A stretch of DNA of 64,000 nucleotides from Gordionus sp. m RMFG-2023 (Eukaryota; Nematomorpha; Gordioida; Chordodea; Parachordodidae): positions 30,118,508 through 30,182,507 of the forward strand of contig NC_088776.1 of assembly GCF_954871325.1 (NCBI RefSeq). The letters are read 5' to 3'. Below the pieces are notes generated by a model, which had not been told where the DNA came from, did no database searches, and saw only the letters and a program-made list of their open reading frames with translations. Shown in pieces: positions 23,600 through 34,794 of this stretch. The position numbers were made by a program, and so were the translations under genes. Numbering within the stretch: the first letter of the stretch is position 1; each line of letters begins with the position of its first letter.

Positions 23600-24585
23600 A
23601 AATTATTGTATAGGTTTTATTTAATATTTATGTCTTTATCAATTTTTATTAATTGTACTGTGTGACAAGAAAAATGGGAGAAAAAATAAATAAAAACAAG
23701 TTTTGGTGCAGAATTTGACACTGAGTTCGAATTCGTTTTCTAAGTTTTCCCTTCACGTCAAGTTTTAAAAATATTATCGTATAAAGGCAACTTTTCGAAA
23801 TCTCAAAAATGGTAATACGGATATATTTTAAAAAGTATCAAATGAAAATCCCTGAAAATTGGTGATAGTGTTAGATTTATATTTCCTTATAAATTTATTA
23901 ATTTTTATAATTTTTTATCGATTGCTTTTTGAGAAAAATGGTAAAGAATTTCGTTTTGGGGGGTCTTAAGTTTTCAATTTAAATTCCCGGCAAGAATCGT
24001 ATAAATATGTTGGCGGACTACTGCTGGAGTATCTTTTTTGAAAATAAATCATTAACTTCATATTCGCGGAAATATATTTAGATTTACCATTAAATGTTTT
24101 TAAATTCGATAAATTTTATGTTATTGTTTAATTTGTTTTAAATTCAATAAATTTATTGTATATTACAAGTTAAATCCTATATAATAATGAAGGAGGGGGT
24201 GAGACAACGGACCGATAAAAGGTTTATTAAAAGTAAAATATGAGATAGGTTAGCTTAGCATAATATATTTATTTAAATATGAGAAATGTAACTATTTCAT
24301 TTAAAATAAATTGTTTGGGAATCGTACCTTGTGCAGTGTAGCGAAGAGAATGAAAGCTACAATAAATATATTAAATGTAAGCTATATTAAAAAAGAATCT
24401 AGAAAAATAATTTTCCGGAAAAAAAATCTCCGTTTTTAAGATAATTAAAATTACAAAATTAGGAGAAAAAATTCCCTATAAATACAACGAAATAATAATT
24501 CTCAAATAAAATATTTAAAAATTTTGATAAAATTAATTCTGAAGAATTATTAGGATTATGTTTTATACGTATTTATAGATATATA
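23600..24585. other. MULE interior upstream of the transposase exon
   Basis: No further transposase exon is recognised. A short 'gaatctagaaaaataatttt' + 'ccggaaaaaaaatctcc' block at 24,400 repeats the family's terminal motif, as does one at 22,266. This suggests internal partial copies of related ends. Confidence 0.45.
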
Positions 24586-24589
24586 AAAC

Positions 24590-25515
24590 GAAAATCAACA
24601 TTTTTCAAATTATATTCCTAATAAATTTGGTCAATCGAATATTTAGTGAGTGGTCGGTTTTGAGCTCGGCAATCGGTCAAATCAAATTATTTTCAAAATA
24701 TTTTTTAGAATAATGCTTAGCACGTAAATATACACGTATAAAGAGATTTTGATAAATAACGCCAGCAATATTTACTTTAAAAAATTTCCATTATTTTACT
24801 ATTCTAAACCTACTCATTAAACATTAAAGAAACCTAAAAAAAATTTTTAATTTTTAGGTTTTTCATATGTATATATATACCCAAATATAAAAAAAATTCT
24901 ATCCAATCATCATTCCGGTTTCCTAAAATGATACATATTAAAACATATAACGCCCTCTTACGGATATATATTTGTTAATTTTTAAAATTGAATAAAATGT
25001 ATATTTGTTTTAATAAGCTAGAAAAATAAATTTCTTATTAATAATATTAAATAAAAATAAAATTATATACTATATCATTTAATCAGTATTCTTCATTTAT
25101 AATAAAAAAATGATTTAAATATATTTTAAAAAAAGTTTAAAAAATTATCATTAAAAAAATATACGTAATAAATTTTTGATTGATTTATAATTGATAATGA
25201 TTGATTGCCTTTTAGCAATGCAGTTTAGCAATGCATTAGCAATTCAATGTATAGTGAGGAAATTTTTTCCGGGGAATTATTTTCCAGGGGAATTTTATTC
25301 CGGGGATTTTTTTTCCGGAGAATTATTTACCTGGGAATTATTTTCTGGGGAATTTTTTTCCGGGTAATTATTTTCTTGGGGATTTTTTTCCGGGGAATTA
25401 ATTTCCGGGGATTTTTTTTCCGGGGATTTTTTTTCCGGGGAATTAATTTCCGGGGATTTTTTTTCCGGGAATTTTTTTCCGGGATTTTTTTTCCGGGGAA
25501 TTATTTTCCGGGATT
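24590..25515 (-). repeat. Right terminal inverted repeat of the MULE
   Basis: Inverse counterpart of 20,884-21,810. The outer part is a run of 'ttttttttccggggaattat' variants. It stays open in one frame as phenylalanine/glycine-rich repeats, which is a property of the simple repeat and not evidence of a protein. Confidence 0.85.
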
Positions 25516-26283
25516 CCTATAACACTTCTCTACACGAATCTTCGAAATTTACACCATATGAGCTGATGTATGGTAGAAAAGCAAAACAAACTTATGGGGT
25601 ATGATAAATCTCATTTTATAATCATATACTATATATTATGTCTCTATTTAAGATTGACGAGGAAGAGGATATTGATCCTGACAATGTACCTGAATCAGAT
25701 TTGGAATCTTGTTTTCAAGATACAGTTCCAGGATGAATGATATTCATGAGATAGCTGCTGGCAATATAGATCTTGCTCAACTTAAACAGCAGAGGGATTA
25801 TAGAAGTCGTAATGCTGGTAGAAATAATCATTATTTAGTCAATGATCAAGTGCTTATTTGAAACAGCCGTCGGGTTGATAAGAAAGGTGGTAAAATGACC
25901 AGACCTTGGATGTGTCCTTATACAATAGTTAGGGTTCTTAAAAGTGAAATTTATCATTATTATTAAATTATTTTTAATATATAGGCAATGTTGAGCTCAT
26001 GAATGCTAGCGGTAGCATTTTAAAGAGCAAAGAAATATATGTAATATAAAACATTACTTTGCAAGAAAAGGAATATAATTGTCTTAATTACTTAGTAATA
26101 TACATATTTTTTAGATGATAAAAACTCTGAGGTTGTGAGTTATAAGTTAAATGCTCAAGAATAAAAAATAATATTAAATCTTAACATGTCAGTCATAAAT
26201 GTCAATATCACTAAATTGGAATTTATTTAAAACAGGAATTCATTTAGAACGTTGCACCGGGCCTGCAGGTCTCTCTGTTTCGC

Positions 26284-26425
26284 AGAAATAAATTCGCGAC
26301 AATGGCTTTGAGAAATTGTCTTCACTATAAATATTACGCGAAGATAAATTCGCAGAATCGGTTTCACGATTTTACCTTCGCTATAAAAACTTTTCGCGAT
26401 AAATGACATTCGCTATAAAAAGATT
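26284..26425. repeat. TTCGCG-rich repeat, right part
   Basis: Repeats of 'ttcgcag', 'ttcgcgataa' and 'cttcgctataaaaa' follow directly after the hAT-like right end. They resemble 541-667 and are the probable other half of the target repeat. Confidence 0.55.
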
Positions 26426-28153
26426 AGCTGAATTGACCTCAGCGTCTCTATGAGCGGGAGGGGCAGGAACAGTTCGCATCCTATTTTTTGAGGGGGGTAT
26501 GGTAAGGCTGCTTTAATGAGGGTAGTATAAATTTTTGAGGGGTTATCTATTAAATTTTGAGATGAAATAAGACAAAATTTATTGCTGTAAAAATTAATAC
26601 TTTTATTATAGAATTATTATAATACAATTCATAGACCAAATCTATATATTGCAAACAATCATACACATTGTTTTCCAAATAAAGCTTTCTGCTATCCTTT
26701 TAAACGTAATTTAAAAGGTTTAGATATTTCAGCCATAATGACATAATAATCAATTCATTGTAAATAATGGAGGTTTTAATTGAATTTATTATATAAAAAA
26801 TAAATTCTATATATTCACAAAATATCGATAGTTGGTAGTAGAGATAGATTAATTTAAGTTATCATTATAAATTCTCTAAAATAAATTAAAAAGGTGGAAA
26901 TAATAATAGGGAGACACCGCCGCCGAAGGTGGTGTAAATATTTTAGGTGGGTAGGCAAAGGTGTTTGAAGGGGGTTTGCATCCAGCGAAAATCCTGTCAT
27001 GTAGACGCTGATTTACCTGATACGGAATAGATCCACTAAATACGTCATGATTAATTTTTATATCCATCCATAAAAGAAAATCGTTCATTTGAAATTGATT
27101 ATTTTATTTTAATCATATTTATTTACAGATATAACTTACATTAAAGAAATTAAGCTTAAAATCAGCCATCACCCACCTTTAAAGTAATTAAATTATACTG
27201 TAGTTCTCGGGTATAGGCTTTTTCTTTGTCCCACTCCTTCTAAATTAAAGCCTATAGAGGTTTAAGCATTTTTCGAAATGTTGTGCCTACAAGTACGTGC
27301 GGCTTGCCCACAAACGTGTGGAGGGCTCCTCATATTTTTATTTTTATACCCAAATTAAATTGTTCCAATTAGATGCAAATGAGGAAAACCTAGCATAGCT
27401 CTGTTGAATCTTCAACGTTAGAGGACAAAAGCGCTATATATCACGTATCACGTAAATATGTCGTTCACTTTAGACAGGTTTTTGACCAACGTTCTAGAAT
27501 AAGATAAGATAAGATTACCCAAATTTTTAATAAATAGATTACACCAAAATTATTAAAAACCAATAGTTTAAAGTTGAAACTAATAATTTACTTTTATTAA
27601 TTTTTTTAATTTAACAATGTTCTCATGTTCAACGATGATGCACATTCCTACTTCACAATTTTTGAAAGTAATTTAATCTACATATATTTCACTAAACCTT
27701 ATTAAAACTATTAAAGATTATAATAAAATGATTAAATTTTTATTAATATCAGGGAAACAAGGGAGAAATATATTTATCTTTAAAAAATTTTTGGTTTTAT
27801 CAATTTAAATATTTATATATTACTTGATATAGTATAAAATATATTTTTTTAATTTATGATTGTTAATTAATCTTAAGCATTTTGATTTATTTTGTTGCCT
27901 TTGTTTCTCTTCATTAGATAACATGGAATTGAGTCACTGTGGCATTGGTATATTATATTATTATTTTTAATTGATACCAATACCCAAAAAATTAGACATA
28001 CCAATACTAAATATTTAGGTTTGCTAAAGTAGAAAATATGGCTTGTTATAATAGAAAACCCAACTTGTCAAATTGTAAAGATGCATACCAATATGACATT
28101 CATGACAAGATTAGGGGACCTAATTTTTCTTGAATGTTATAATAATATACAAC
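26426..28153. other. Unassigned intergenic DNA
   Basis: No gene is recognised. Three patches are less AT-rich than the surroundings: 26,450-26,540 (runs of G), 26,890-27,090 (a 70-codon open frame on the - strand with no recognisable motif) and 27,200-27,330. None matches a spliceosomal RNA, tRNA or coding family I can identify. Confidence 0.4.
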
Positions 28154-28414
28154 TAGTGCTGTTACTACAAAAAAGAAATATGTTACCGTTACTCGTTATG
28201 TATGAAAAAAGGAATGTGTTACTGTTACTCATTACCTTTTTAAAAAAGGAACGTACATTACTGATTTCAAAAAGTAACAGGTACTGGTTACCTTAAAAAT
28301 TAAATATAATATACAAAAAATATTTTATTCCTGCAAATAATATTTAAAACCTATACAAAAAAGGATATATAATAAGATAAGATTTTTTTATAAAAAATTT
28401 TCATATATATATAT

Positions 28415-29421
28415 CAGAGACCTGCAGGCCAGGCCCTAAGCCTGCCCGGGTACCAGAGCAGGGCCATATTATAAATTTTTAAAATATACCCGGACTGGGC
28501 TGGGCTGGTGAAAATTTTTTTTTAAAAAATACCCAGACCGGGCTCGGCTGTATTTTTTTAAAAAATTTATACAACATGAATTATTATATTCGTCATTTAG
28601 ATATGTTTATAATGATTATGTATAGTTATGATTATTATAATGTTTGGTAAAAGTTAACACAAGCTAACACTCATAGTATCTATTACATAATAAAATTATT
28701 GTTTTCCTGCCATGGAATAAATATGCAAAGGATTAAATACATTATTATTTATTAAATTTTTTTTATAAATACATAGTATATTCTCAAAATATTATTTACA
28801 CAAATTTTTTATAGTATCAATTTGTAATATACTAAATATCTGTCTAGAATTTAAAAAAATAAAATATTTTTAGTGTTGTTAAACGGCTCGCTTTGAGCTG
28901 ATTTTTAAAAACGGCTAACTCAGTTTTTTATCCAGAAAAATAATATGCAAGCCTGAAAATTTTTCTCATAGAAGAAGCAAAGGTCTAGACATATATTATC
29001 AAAATTTTGAGGCTCAGTCAATATTTTGTGTCGAAATTTTGAGGCTCAGTCAATATTTTTCTGGCGAAAATATTGAGTCAGCCGTTTTTAAAAATTTGCT
29101 CAAAATGAGCCGTTTAACAACATTAAATATACTTGCTTATTAAATAATAATACTCGCCGAAAAATATGATAAAGAAATAATGATTTTTTTGTATATACCA
29201 GGTCGAATATAATTTTAAAAAATTCTGAACTGGGCCTAAAAAAATTTTTTTTTAAAAATCCAAGCTGGGCCTCAAAAAAATTTTTTTTTTAAATGGCCGG
29301 GCCTAAAATTTTTAAACCCAAACTGGGCTGTAAAAAATTTTAAAAAAAAATCAGGGCAGGGCTTGGCTGGAAATTTTTTAATCCGGGCTGGGCCTTACAA
29401 ATGGTACCGCACAGGTCTCTG
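28415..29421 (-). mobile_element. hAT-like composite element, uninterrupted copy
   Basis: It runs from CAGAGACCTGCAGG to ACAGGTCTCTG (1,007 bp) with GGCCCGG-like blocks at both ends. A central segment carries the GTTAAACGG MITE. Flanks atatatat and ataattat agree at 6 of 8 positions. It is inverted relative to the split copy at 676-26,275 and serves as the reference for reading that one. There is no coding capacity. Confidence 0.75.
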
Positions 29422-29639
29422 ATAATTATCAAAAATAATTTATTATATACAAGATATATCTTTTTGTAACAATTGATTTTTTAAAATTATGACCTAGCAA
29501 ACAATATGCTTAATGCTCAAAACACCTTTCGCCATGCTAAACACAAGTTCAATTGGTGCAGAGAATGGGAGAGTTGTATTACATTTAATAAATAAAAATT
29601 TTAATTCAGGAAATTTATTAAAAATATTTAATGTATCAT

Positions 29640-30990
29640 TTTGAAAAAAGCTTAATGATCATCTTCACAAAAATCTTCACTCATTTCCTCATCAAAATTT
29701 TTTTTATTTTTATAAAAAAATATTCTAATATGTGTGTTGGATAAAGGAATTAAATCTGTTATTTCTTTATCAAGATCTTATCTCAAATTCTATCTTTGTT
29801 GACCTTTAATTTTATCCAGGATCAATCCAATTTAAATAGCAAATGAATTATTGCTGATATTTATATTCATCTTTATAAATGTGTTTGAATCTATTGAAAA
29901 TAAAAGATAATCAAAATATAGCATGTTGTAAGTAATTTTTGAACTGTATACCTTTTATTTATGCCTTTCAGGATTGAATTAATAAGTGGCTTACATACTT
30001 GTCATTATCTGATCTGTAATTCAGATTTATTACAAGATTCGTCAAATTTTTGGCAAGTCTCCATAATAAGACTAGCTATTTATTTCACAGTTATAAAAAG
30101 AGTTCCATCTTGTTAGGTTTAATCAGATATCTTCCCGTGTTTTCCTTAAAAATGGATGCACAGTTTGAAGATTGCTCATATTTTTTTTACAATGGCCAAC
30201 ACTTAGAAAATGTAATTTTTGAAATGGTTTTAAAATGGACATCGTTACCTGCCCAATGTCAACATTTACAATGAGATTTAAAGTGTGTGCTGAACAGGAA
30301 TGATGCTTAGGTAAGTACACAATACTATCATTAGTTTTTGATTTTTAAATAGATCTATTAATGGCAGAGGAACTATTTCATCGCCCACTTGATTCCTCTC
30401 CTTGTTCATATACTCTAATAAATTTTTAATAAATATATTATAATTTTTTTACTTGAAAGCTATTGTATAATTTCTATCATTGTCGGTAATGCATTTGGTC
30501 ACTTATCTTATGTGTGGTAAACATTTTAAAGATTATTTTTGCTAGATAATCAAATCTGTGTTTTTGGTTTAGCCTTTTACAAACTAAGCAAGCTGAAACC
30601 CTCTCAAGAGTGTCTAGAAGAATTTTTAAAGGATAATATTATTTATCTATAAATTATATATTTTGTGGAAAGCCTGGCGGAAGTTGCGACCCAACCTCCC
30701 CTCTTGGATTTAATATGCCGATGATAAGCTGACCAAGAATCTACAGTTGTACAGACAATTTTTATACAAAATAAATTCCCTAATTTCTTTAGCCTAAACA
30801 TCACATTTTTAGTTGGCTGCAATTATTTGTAATATTAATAAATGCAGTGCTTTCTACAATTGAAAATGGTTGTAATTCTTCAATTACAAAATTGAAAACT
30901 GATTCATTAACAGCTTATTGTGCTATTTATCTTTGATGTAGGTGGATTCTGCATCTCAATGAGTGTGAGTTGATTGGCTTCAATTTTTTT
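29640..30990 (-). pseudogene. hAT transposase relic
   Basis: Motifs occur in hAT order on the - strand. About 30,905-30,830 gives ESVFNFVIEELQPFSIVEST. About 30,770-30,690 gives the core block VCTTVDSWSAYHRHIKS. At 30,320-30,123 the conserved hAT motif CSAHTLNLIV appears in a 65-codon open frame. An acidic tail lies at about 29,750-29,650 (NKKNFDEEMSEDFCEDDH). Frames change between these pieces and stops intervene, so the gene is dead. Acceptor-like and donor-like sites between them were not resolved. The BED finger and the dimerisation motif were not recognised. Confidence 0.75.
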
Positions 30991-31928
30991 TATTACTATT
31001 CACATGTTCATTAATCTCTTTAATTATTCCATATATATTTATCTAAACAAAGTTTTTTAAAATCACTATTTTATTCTTAAAATTTATTAGCAATTGAAGT
31101 TAAACCATAGTAATACTAAAACAAGAAATAGAAGATATTGTTTAAACCCAATATAATATTTTGAACCATTACCAATATTTTCTTAATCTGGGTTTTAAAA
31201 CTTGGTTCCCAGCCCTATACTATTGTACAATTTAATTGATTATATTTTAATTTCATGATTAAGCTTTTCAAAATATTATGAAAGAATACTTCTTTTAATG
31301 GATATTTTATAATAATATTCTATTATTAAAGTAATGTTTAAAATTATAATATATTAATTCATCTTTTTACCTTCATAAGCTTTTTAAAGTTTGAACTGCT
31401 GACATTGAGGATGAAATATTTTGTGTTGGAACATAATTTACATTTACAAAGTGTAGACTTTATATCCTTAATTTTCTTTATTGGTGTAAAATATGTTTCA
31501 AATTGGGACCAAAGAAGAGTTAATAAGTACTATGGACATAATATTCTTAAAATAAATTATAAAATAGAACAATAATATTTATTACCATTTGCTTTGAATT
31601 TTGATTGAATATTAATTAGATTAACATTCGACTGAATATTTAACAACGAGAATTTAAAATAAAAATGAAGGAAGGGTGGTTGATATGAATTAAAAACTCG
31701 GCTTAAATTAATATTAAAAAATAAATAAAGGTAATTTTATTGAAAATATATTTTTCTTTTTTAAATATTTTTTAAGAAAAAATTCAAGTAACGTTTTGCG
31801 TTACCGTTATTCACAAAAAAGAAACGCGTTACCGATAATCGTTACCTCTAGAAGAAGGTAACGAATGGCTTTCCTTTTCTTCAAAAAAGGTAACGACGTT
31901 ACTTTTTTGACGTTACTTTACAGCACTA

Positions 31929-32690
31929 CTTAAATATGATTTAACCTGAAATGCTTAATTCTTCCAATGGGTCGGAATAGGAGGAAACCTCTTTATTTTG
32001 TGATTTATAAGTGTACGCTTGTTACTCCTCATTCAGAAGGGTTTGTCTCGATTCGGGAGACAATTTAGACATTTCTTCTGCGTATATTTGGCAAGTATTT
32101 TTGTTTCAGAGACTTTTCTTTTCTTAGTGTTTATGTTCAGTTTTATATTCATGTGGGTTTATAGGATGAATATGAGGCATATTATCCAATGAATAATGAT
32201 TTTCACTGTAATATTTCAAAATAGCGACATTTTTCAGCATTATATAATGTAAATTTGTGTCTTTTAAAACTTATTATAATTTTATGATAATTGTAGGAAT
32301 AGCCTTCATGATAAATTTTACCGTGCTTATTTAACGGAAGAATAAACATAAAAAAATTAATTTATTAAAATTGTCAAAAATATTTAAAATGGTAAAAGTA
32401 AATTTTATAAAAAGTAATAATATAACAAAATGAAAATCGTTTGATTCGAACAAACAATATATTACCCCAATATATAAATTTATTTGAACATAACTTTACT
32501 TTCAACGTTATAAATAATAATAATATTAAGGAACAAATTAGGATTATCAAATAAAATAAGTTTCTATTTTATTATAAGTCCCTGGTGTGATTTCTTAAAT
32601 GAATTATATATTTAAAATTATAATATTTATAAAAATAAAGATGATTATTTTTTAGAATAAATAGTATATTTTTTGGTAGCGTTTAATTAT
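31929..32690. other. Intergenic stretch, no gene seen
   Basis: AT-rich, without reading frames or terminal repeats that can be supported. Confidence 0.5.
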
Positions 32691-33575
32691 TTAAAATTAG
32701 TTCTTGGATTAAGGTCTTCAACCATCTTTAAAATAAGCCCTTGTTATCATTGATTTGGATAAGTACTTTTTTGAAAATTTGTAATCAGATACAATTTTTA
32801 AAATCAATATTAAAATAAAAAATATCCATTTTGTAATTTTTGTCTGGGAGATATAAACGTACGGAACAGAATAGTGTTCTATTATTCATATTTAATGTTA
32901 TATATATTTTTTTAACTTTAGTAGCGTGTGGGTTGGAAATATCCTCCCTCCCCCTTTATGGTAAATATAATAAGGTTAAATGATCTGTTTTCATAAGATG
33001 AAAAGTAGATTATGGAAATTATCTCCTTTTTTTCTAGGAAAAAATTTGTTTTCACTTCTTTTTTCAATTTTAAATTACAACCATAATTTTCATCTATTTC
33101 TATAAAAATCCATCATGTTTTCTTTCCAAGATGTCACAAATTTATACTTTTTAGCTATCTACTAAATTATAAGTATTAAAGCTACCAACCGATTTATCAA
33201 TTCTCATATTTTATGATTGCCCTATATCGCTTAGAATTAAAATAGAAATAATGCTAAAAACATCCTCAAATGTCGAGAATAAATATTCAACTTTCAGAAA
33301 ATACTGAAATTTTAGAAATATTTTCTTTGTTTTAGCGGCAGGGTTATATTTGATAATTTTTTTAAAAAAATTATTTCCTTAGGAAATTATTTCCGGGTAA
33401 TTATTTTCCTAGGATTTTTTTTCCGGGGAATTATTTTCCAGGGGATATCTTTTTCTGGGATTTTTTTCTGGGGAATTATTTTCCAGGAGATTTTTTTTCC
33501 GGGGAATTTTTTTCCGGGAAATTATTTTTGGGGATTTTTTTCCTGTTTTTTTCCGAGAATTATTTTCCGCTTACC
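32690..33575. mobile_element. MULE-type MITE B
   Basis: A direct relative of MITE A at 7,591-8,824 with an undisturbed 'ggtaaatataat' site. The right end (33,380-33,575) is a run of 'ccggggaattattttccagg' variants ending ATTATTTTCCGCTTACC. This is the inverse of the left terminus of the large MULE. The left end is missing or eroded, so the start is approximate. Confidence 0.7.
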
Positions 33576-33835
33576 GTCTTTAATACCCTTTTAAGAAGTA
33601 TATGCCTTTCTTCTAGGCTAATATTATCTTTATTTGGCTGTATCATATGGATGATCATTGTGCTCTACTTTTGTTAAATTGTGAAAAAAATATTTTGTAT
33701 AATATAACACCTCATAATTAGGCTTACCCATAAAATAAATTACAATTTATTGTATAGCTAACATTTTATTGATCTTATATACTGACTTTCATTTATATCA
33801 AGAATTATTCCATTTGCAATTCCATTATTTGTATG

Positions 33836-34011
33836 TAGTGAATGGCTCGATTTGAGCTGAATTTTAAAAGCGGCTAACTCAATGTTTTATCCTGAAGAAT
33901 ATTATGCAAGCCTAATAATTTTGCTCTGGACATCTATTAGGGATTTTCTTCTAAAATATTAAGTTAGCCGTTTTTAAAATTCGGCTCAAATCGAGCCGTT
34001 TAACAACACTA
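33836..34011. mobile_element. 176-bp hAT MITE
   Basis: The ends are TAGTGAATGGCTCGATTTG and CAAATCGAGCCGTTTAACAACACTA in part (imperfect inverted repeats). The 8-bp target duplication TTTGTATG is perfect (33,828-33,835 and 34,012-34,019). Terminal TAG-TG/CA-CTA and 8 bp are hAT marks. Relatives lie at 17.4 and 28.9 kb. Confidence 0.9.
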
Positions 34012-34630
34012 TTTGTATGTTAAAGATTTTAATCACTAAAAGTAAATAAAATAAAATATTTTAAAGTTATCTTCTATACATTTTTGCTTTTTGAAAGATG
34101 ACTAGGATCCCGAATGTCATCATCAATGTGTAAAATTCCCTTATATCCATAATTTAAAAGTGAAAAAAAATGAAATTATTTGACGGGAAATTTGAGAATG
34201 GTGGATAAACATTACGCTAAGGAAAATTTGGAATAGAAATTACTGCATATAGTTAATTAGTAGAAATGTGATAAATAAATGTAATTAAATATTTATTTAA
34301 TAAGATAAAGGAAAATATTAATAAGACAATAATATATTTAAAAATATTTCCAGCTGCATTTTTTTGCTCTGGGGCCCACAATAATATTCATGAAAAATAT
34401 TTCTGCTGCACTTTTTAGCTGGGGCGCCATTGGTGTACATATTTTAATTGTTATTTTCTTTCATTTGTAATTAAGATAGAAAATCATCTTCGTGGTTGGG
34501 ATAATTATTTTGACTTGAACAAATGGGAAGTGAATTATTTATCACCATCACAACCTGTCTAAATTATATGTCAAATATGTATAAAATGTTTTCTAGTTCT
34601 GTTATTGTGTCATCTGACAATAATATTTAA
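34012..34630. other. Intergenic stretch, no gene seen
   Basis: Contains a short imperfect direct repeat ('atatttccagctgca' / 'atatttctgctgca' around 34,347 and 34,398). Nothing else is recognised. Confidence 0.5.
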
Positions 34631-34794
34631 GGCTGTGTCCTAAATCAAAAAAAAAATTTCTTAAAATTTTTGCGAATCGCAAAAATTACGGGAGATTTGA
34701 GAGATACGAAACATGCCCCGATTCATACATTTATTTTCAATTTTAAAATGTTTGATATGAATGATTTACTATTTCTATTTTTTATATATTTGTT

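Larger units (their letters stand above)
20884..25515 (-). mobile_element. MULE with long repeat-built inverted ends
   Basis: The 10-bp target duplication CCTATAACAC (20,874-20,883 and 25,516-25,525) is perfect, and removal restores the integrase relic's continuity. The left end is GGTAAGCGGAAAATAATTCC. The same terminus appears inverted at 33,558-33,575, which confirms it as a family end. The right end differs in its last six bases. The inverted repeats are about 0.9 kb. A transposase fragment lies inside on the - strand. Duplications of 9-11 bp are typical of Mutator-like elements. Confidence 0.9.
19227..25960 (+). pseudogene. Ginger/Gypsy-type integrase remnant, copy 2
   Basis: Pieces on the + strand, in order: an N-terminal part (19,240-19,540), a zinc-binding region (about 19,700-19,960) and the first catalytic block IGVDLSALPESEDGYKYIAV (20,440-20,630). 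Next come the second and third blocks INDQGSEFVNE and YHPQANSMVERVNRT (20,660-20,870). Beyond the MULE lie FTPYELMYGRKAKQ (25,526-25,600) and a basic tail with RRVDKKGGKM (25,700-25,950). Short AT-rich gaps between pieces look like introns, as known for Ginger genes. The neighbouring inverted repeats support Ginger over an LTR element. It is a broken fossil with several breaks plus the large insertion. Confidence 0.75.
17818..26256 (+). mobile_element. Ginger-type DNA transposon 2
   Basis: Terminal inverted repeats of about 85 bp: TGTAACGTTTTAAATAAACT at 17,818 pairs with the reverse complement of 26,170-26,256, continuing through 'aatttagtgatattgrcatt' and 'tgactgacatgttaag'. An integrase relic lies inside on the + strand. 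A 4.6-kb MULE at 20,884-25,515 interrupts it, so its own length is about 3.8 kb. The flanks (atac on the left, ccgg on the right) do not match, because the right-hand flank of the host element was partly deleted. Confidence 0.75.
676..26275 (+). mobile_element. hAT-like non-autonomous composite element, split by nested insertions
   Basis: The left end is CAGAGACCTGCAG followed by GGCCCGGCCCGG blocks in an A/T-rich matrix (676-845). The middle part is 17,271-17,817, and the right end is 26,257-26,275, reading CCTGCAGGTCTCTC. The order left end, 'cttggatttt', 'attatattcgacctggtat', 'taatagatac' matches the reverse complement of the uninterrupted copy at 28,415-29,421. The termini (Y-A-G-A-G) and the imperfect 8-bp target duplication GGTTTCGC / TGTTTCGC fit the hAT superfamily. 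Two Ginger-type elements interrupt it, at 846-17,270 and 17,818-26,256. About 0.25 kb near the right end is missing relative to the other copy. It has no coding capacity of its own. Confidence 0.7.
28154..31928 (-). mobile_element. hAT element with TAGTGCTGT ends
   Basis: TAGTGCTGTTACTACAAAAAAG at the left pairs with the inverse of 'ttttacagcacta' at 31,928. Both ends carry subterminal 'gttacc' / 'ggtaacg' repeats (28,165-28,290 and 31,785-31,920). A hAT transposase relic lies inside on the - strand. No matching 8-bp target duplication is seen, so the borders may be a few bases off. The hAT-like composite at 28,415-29,421 is inserted near its 3' end. Confidence 0.65.
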
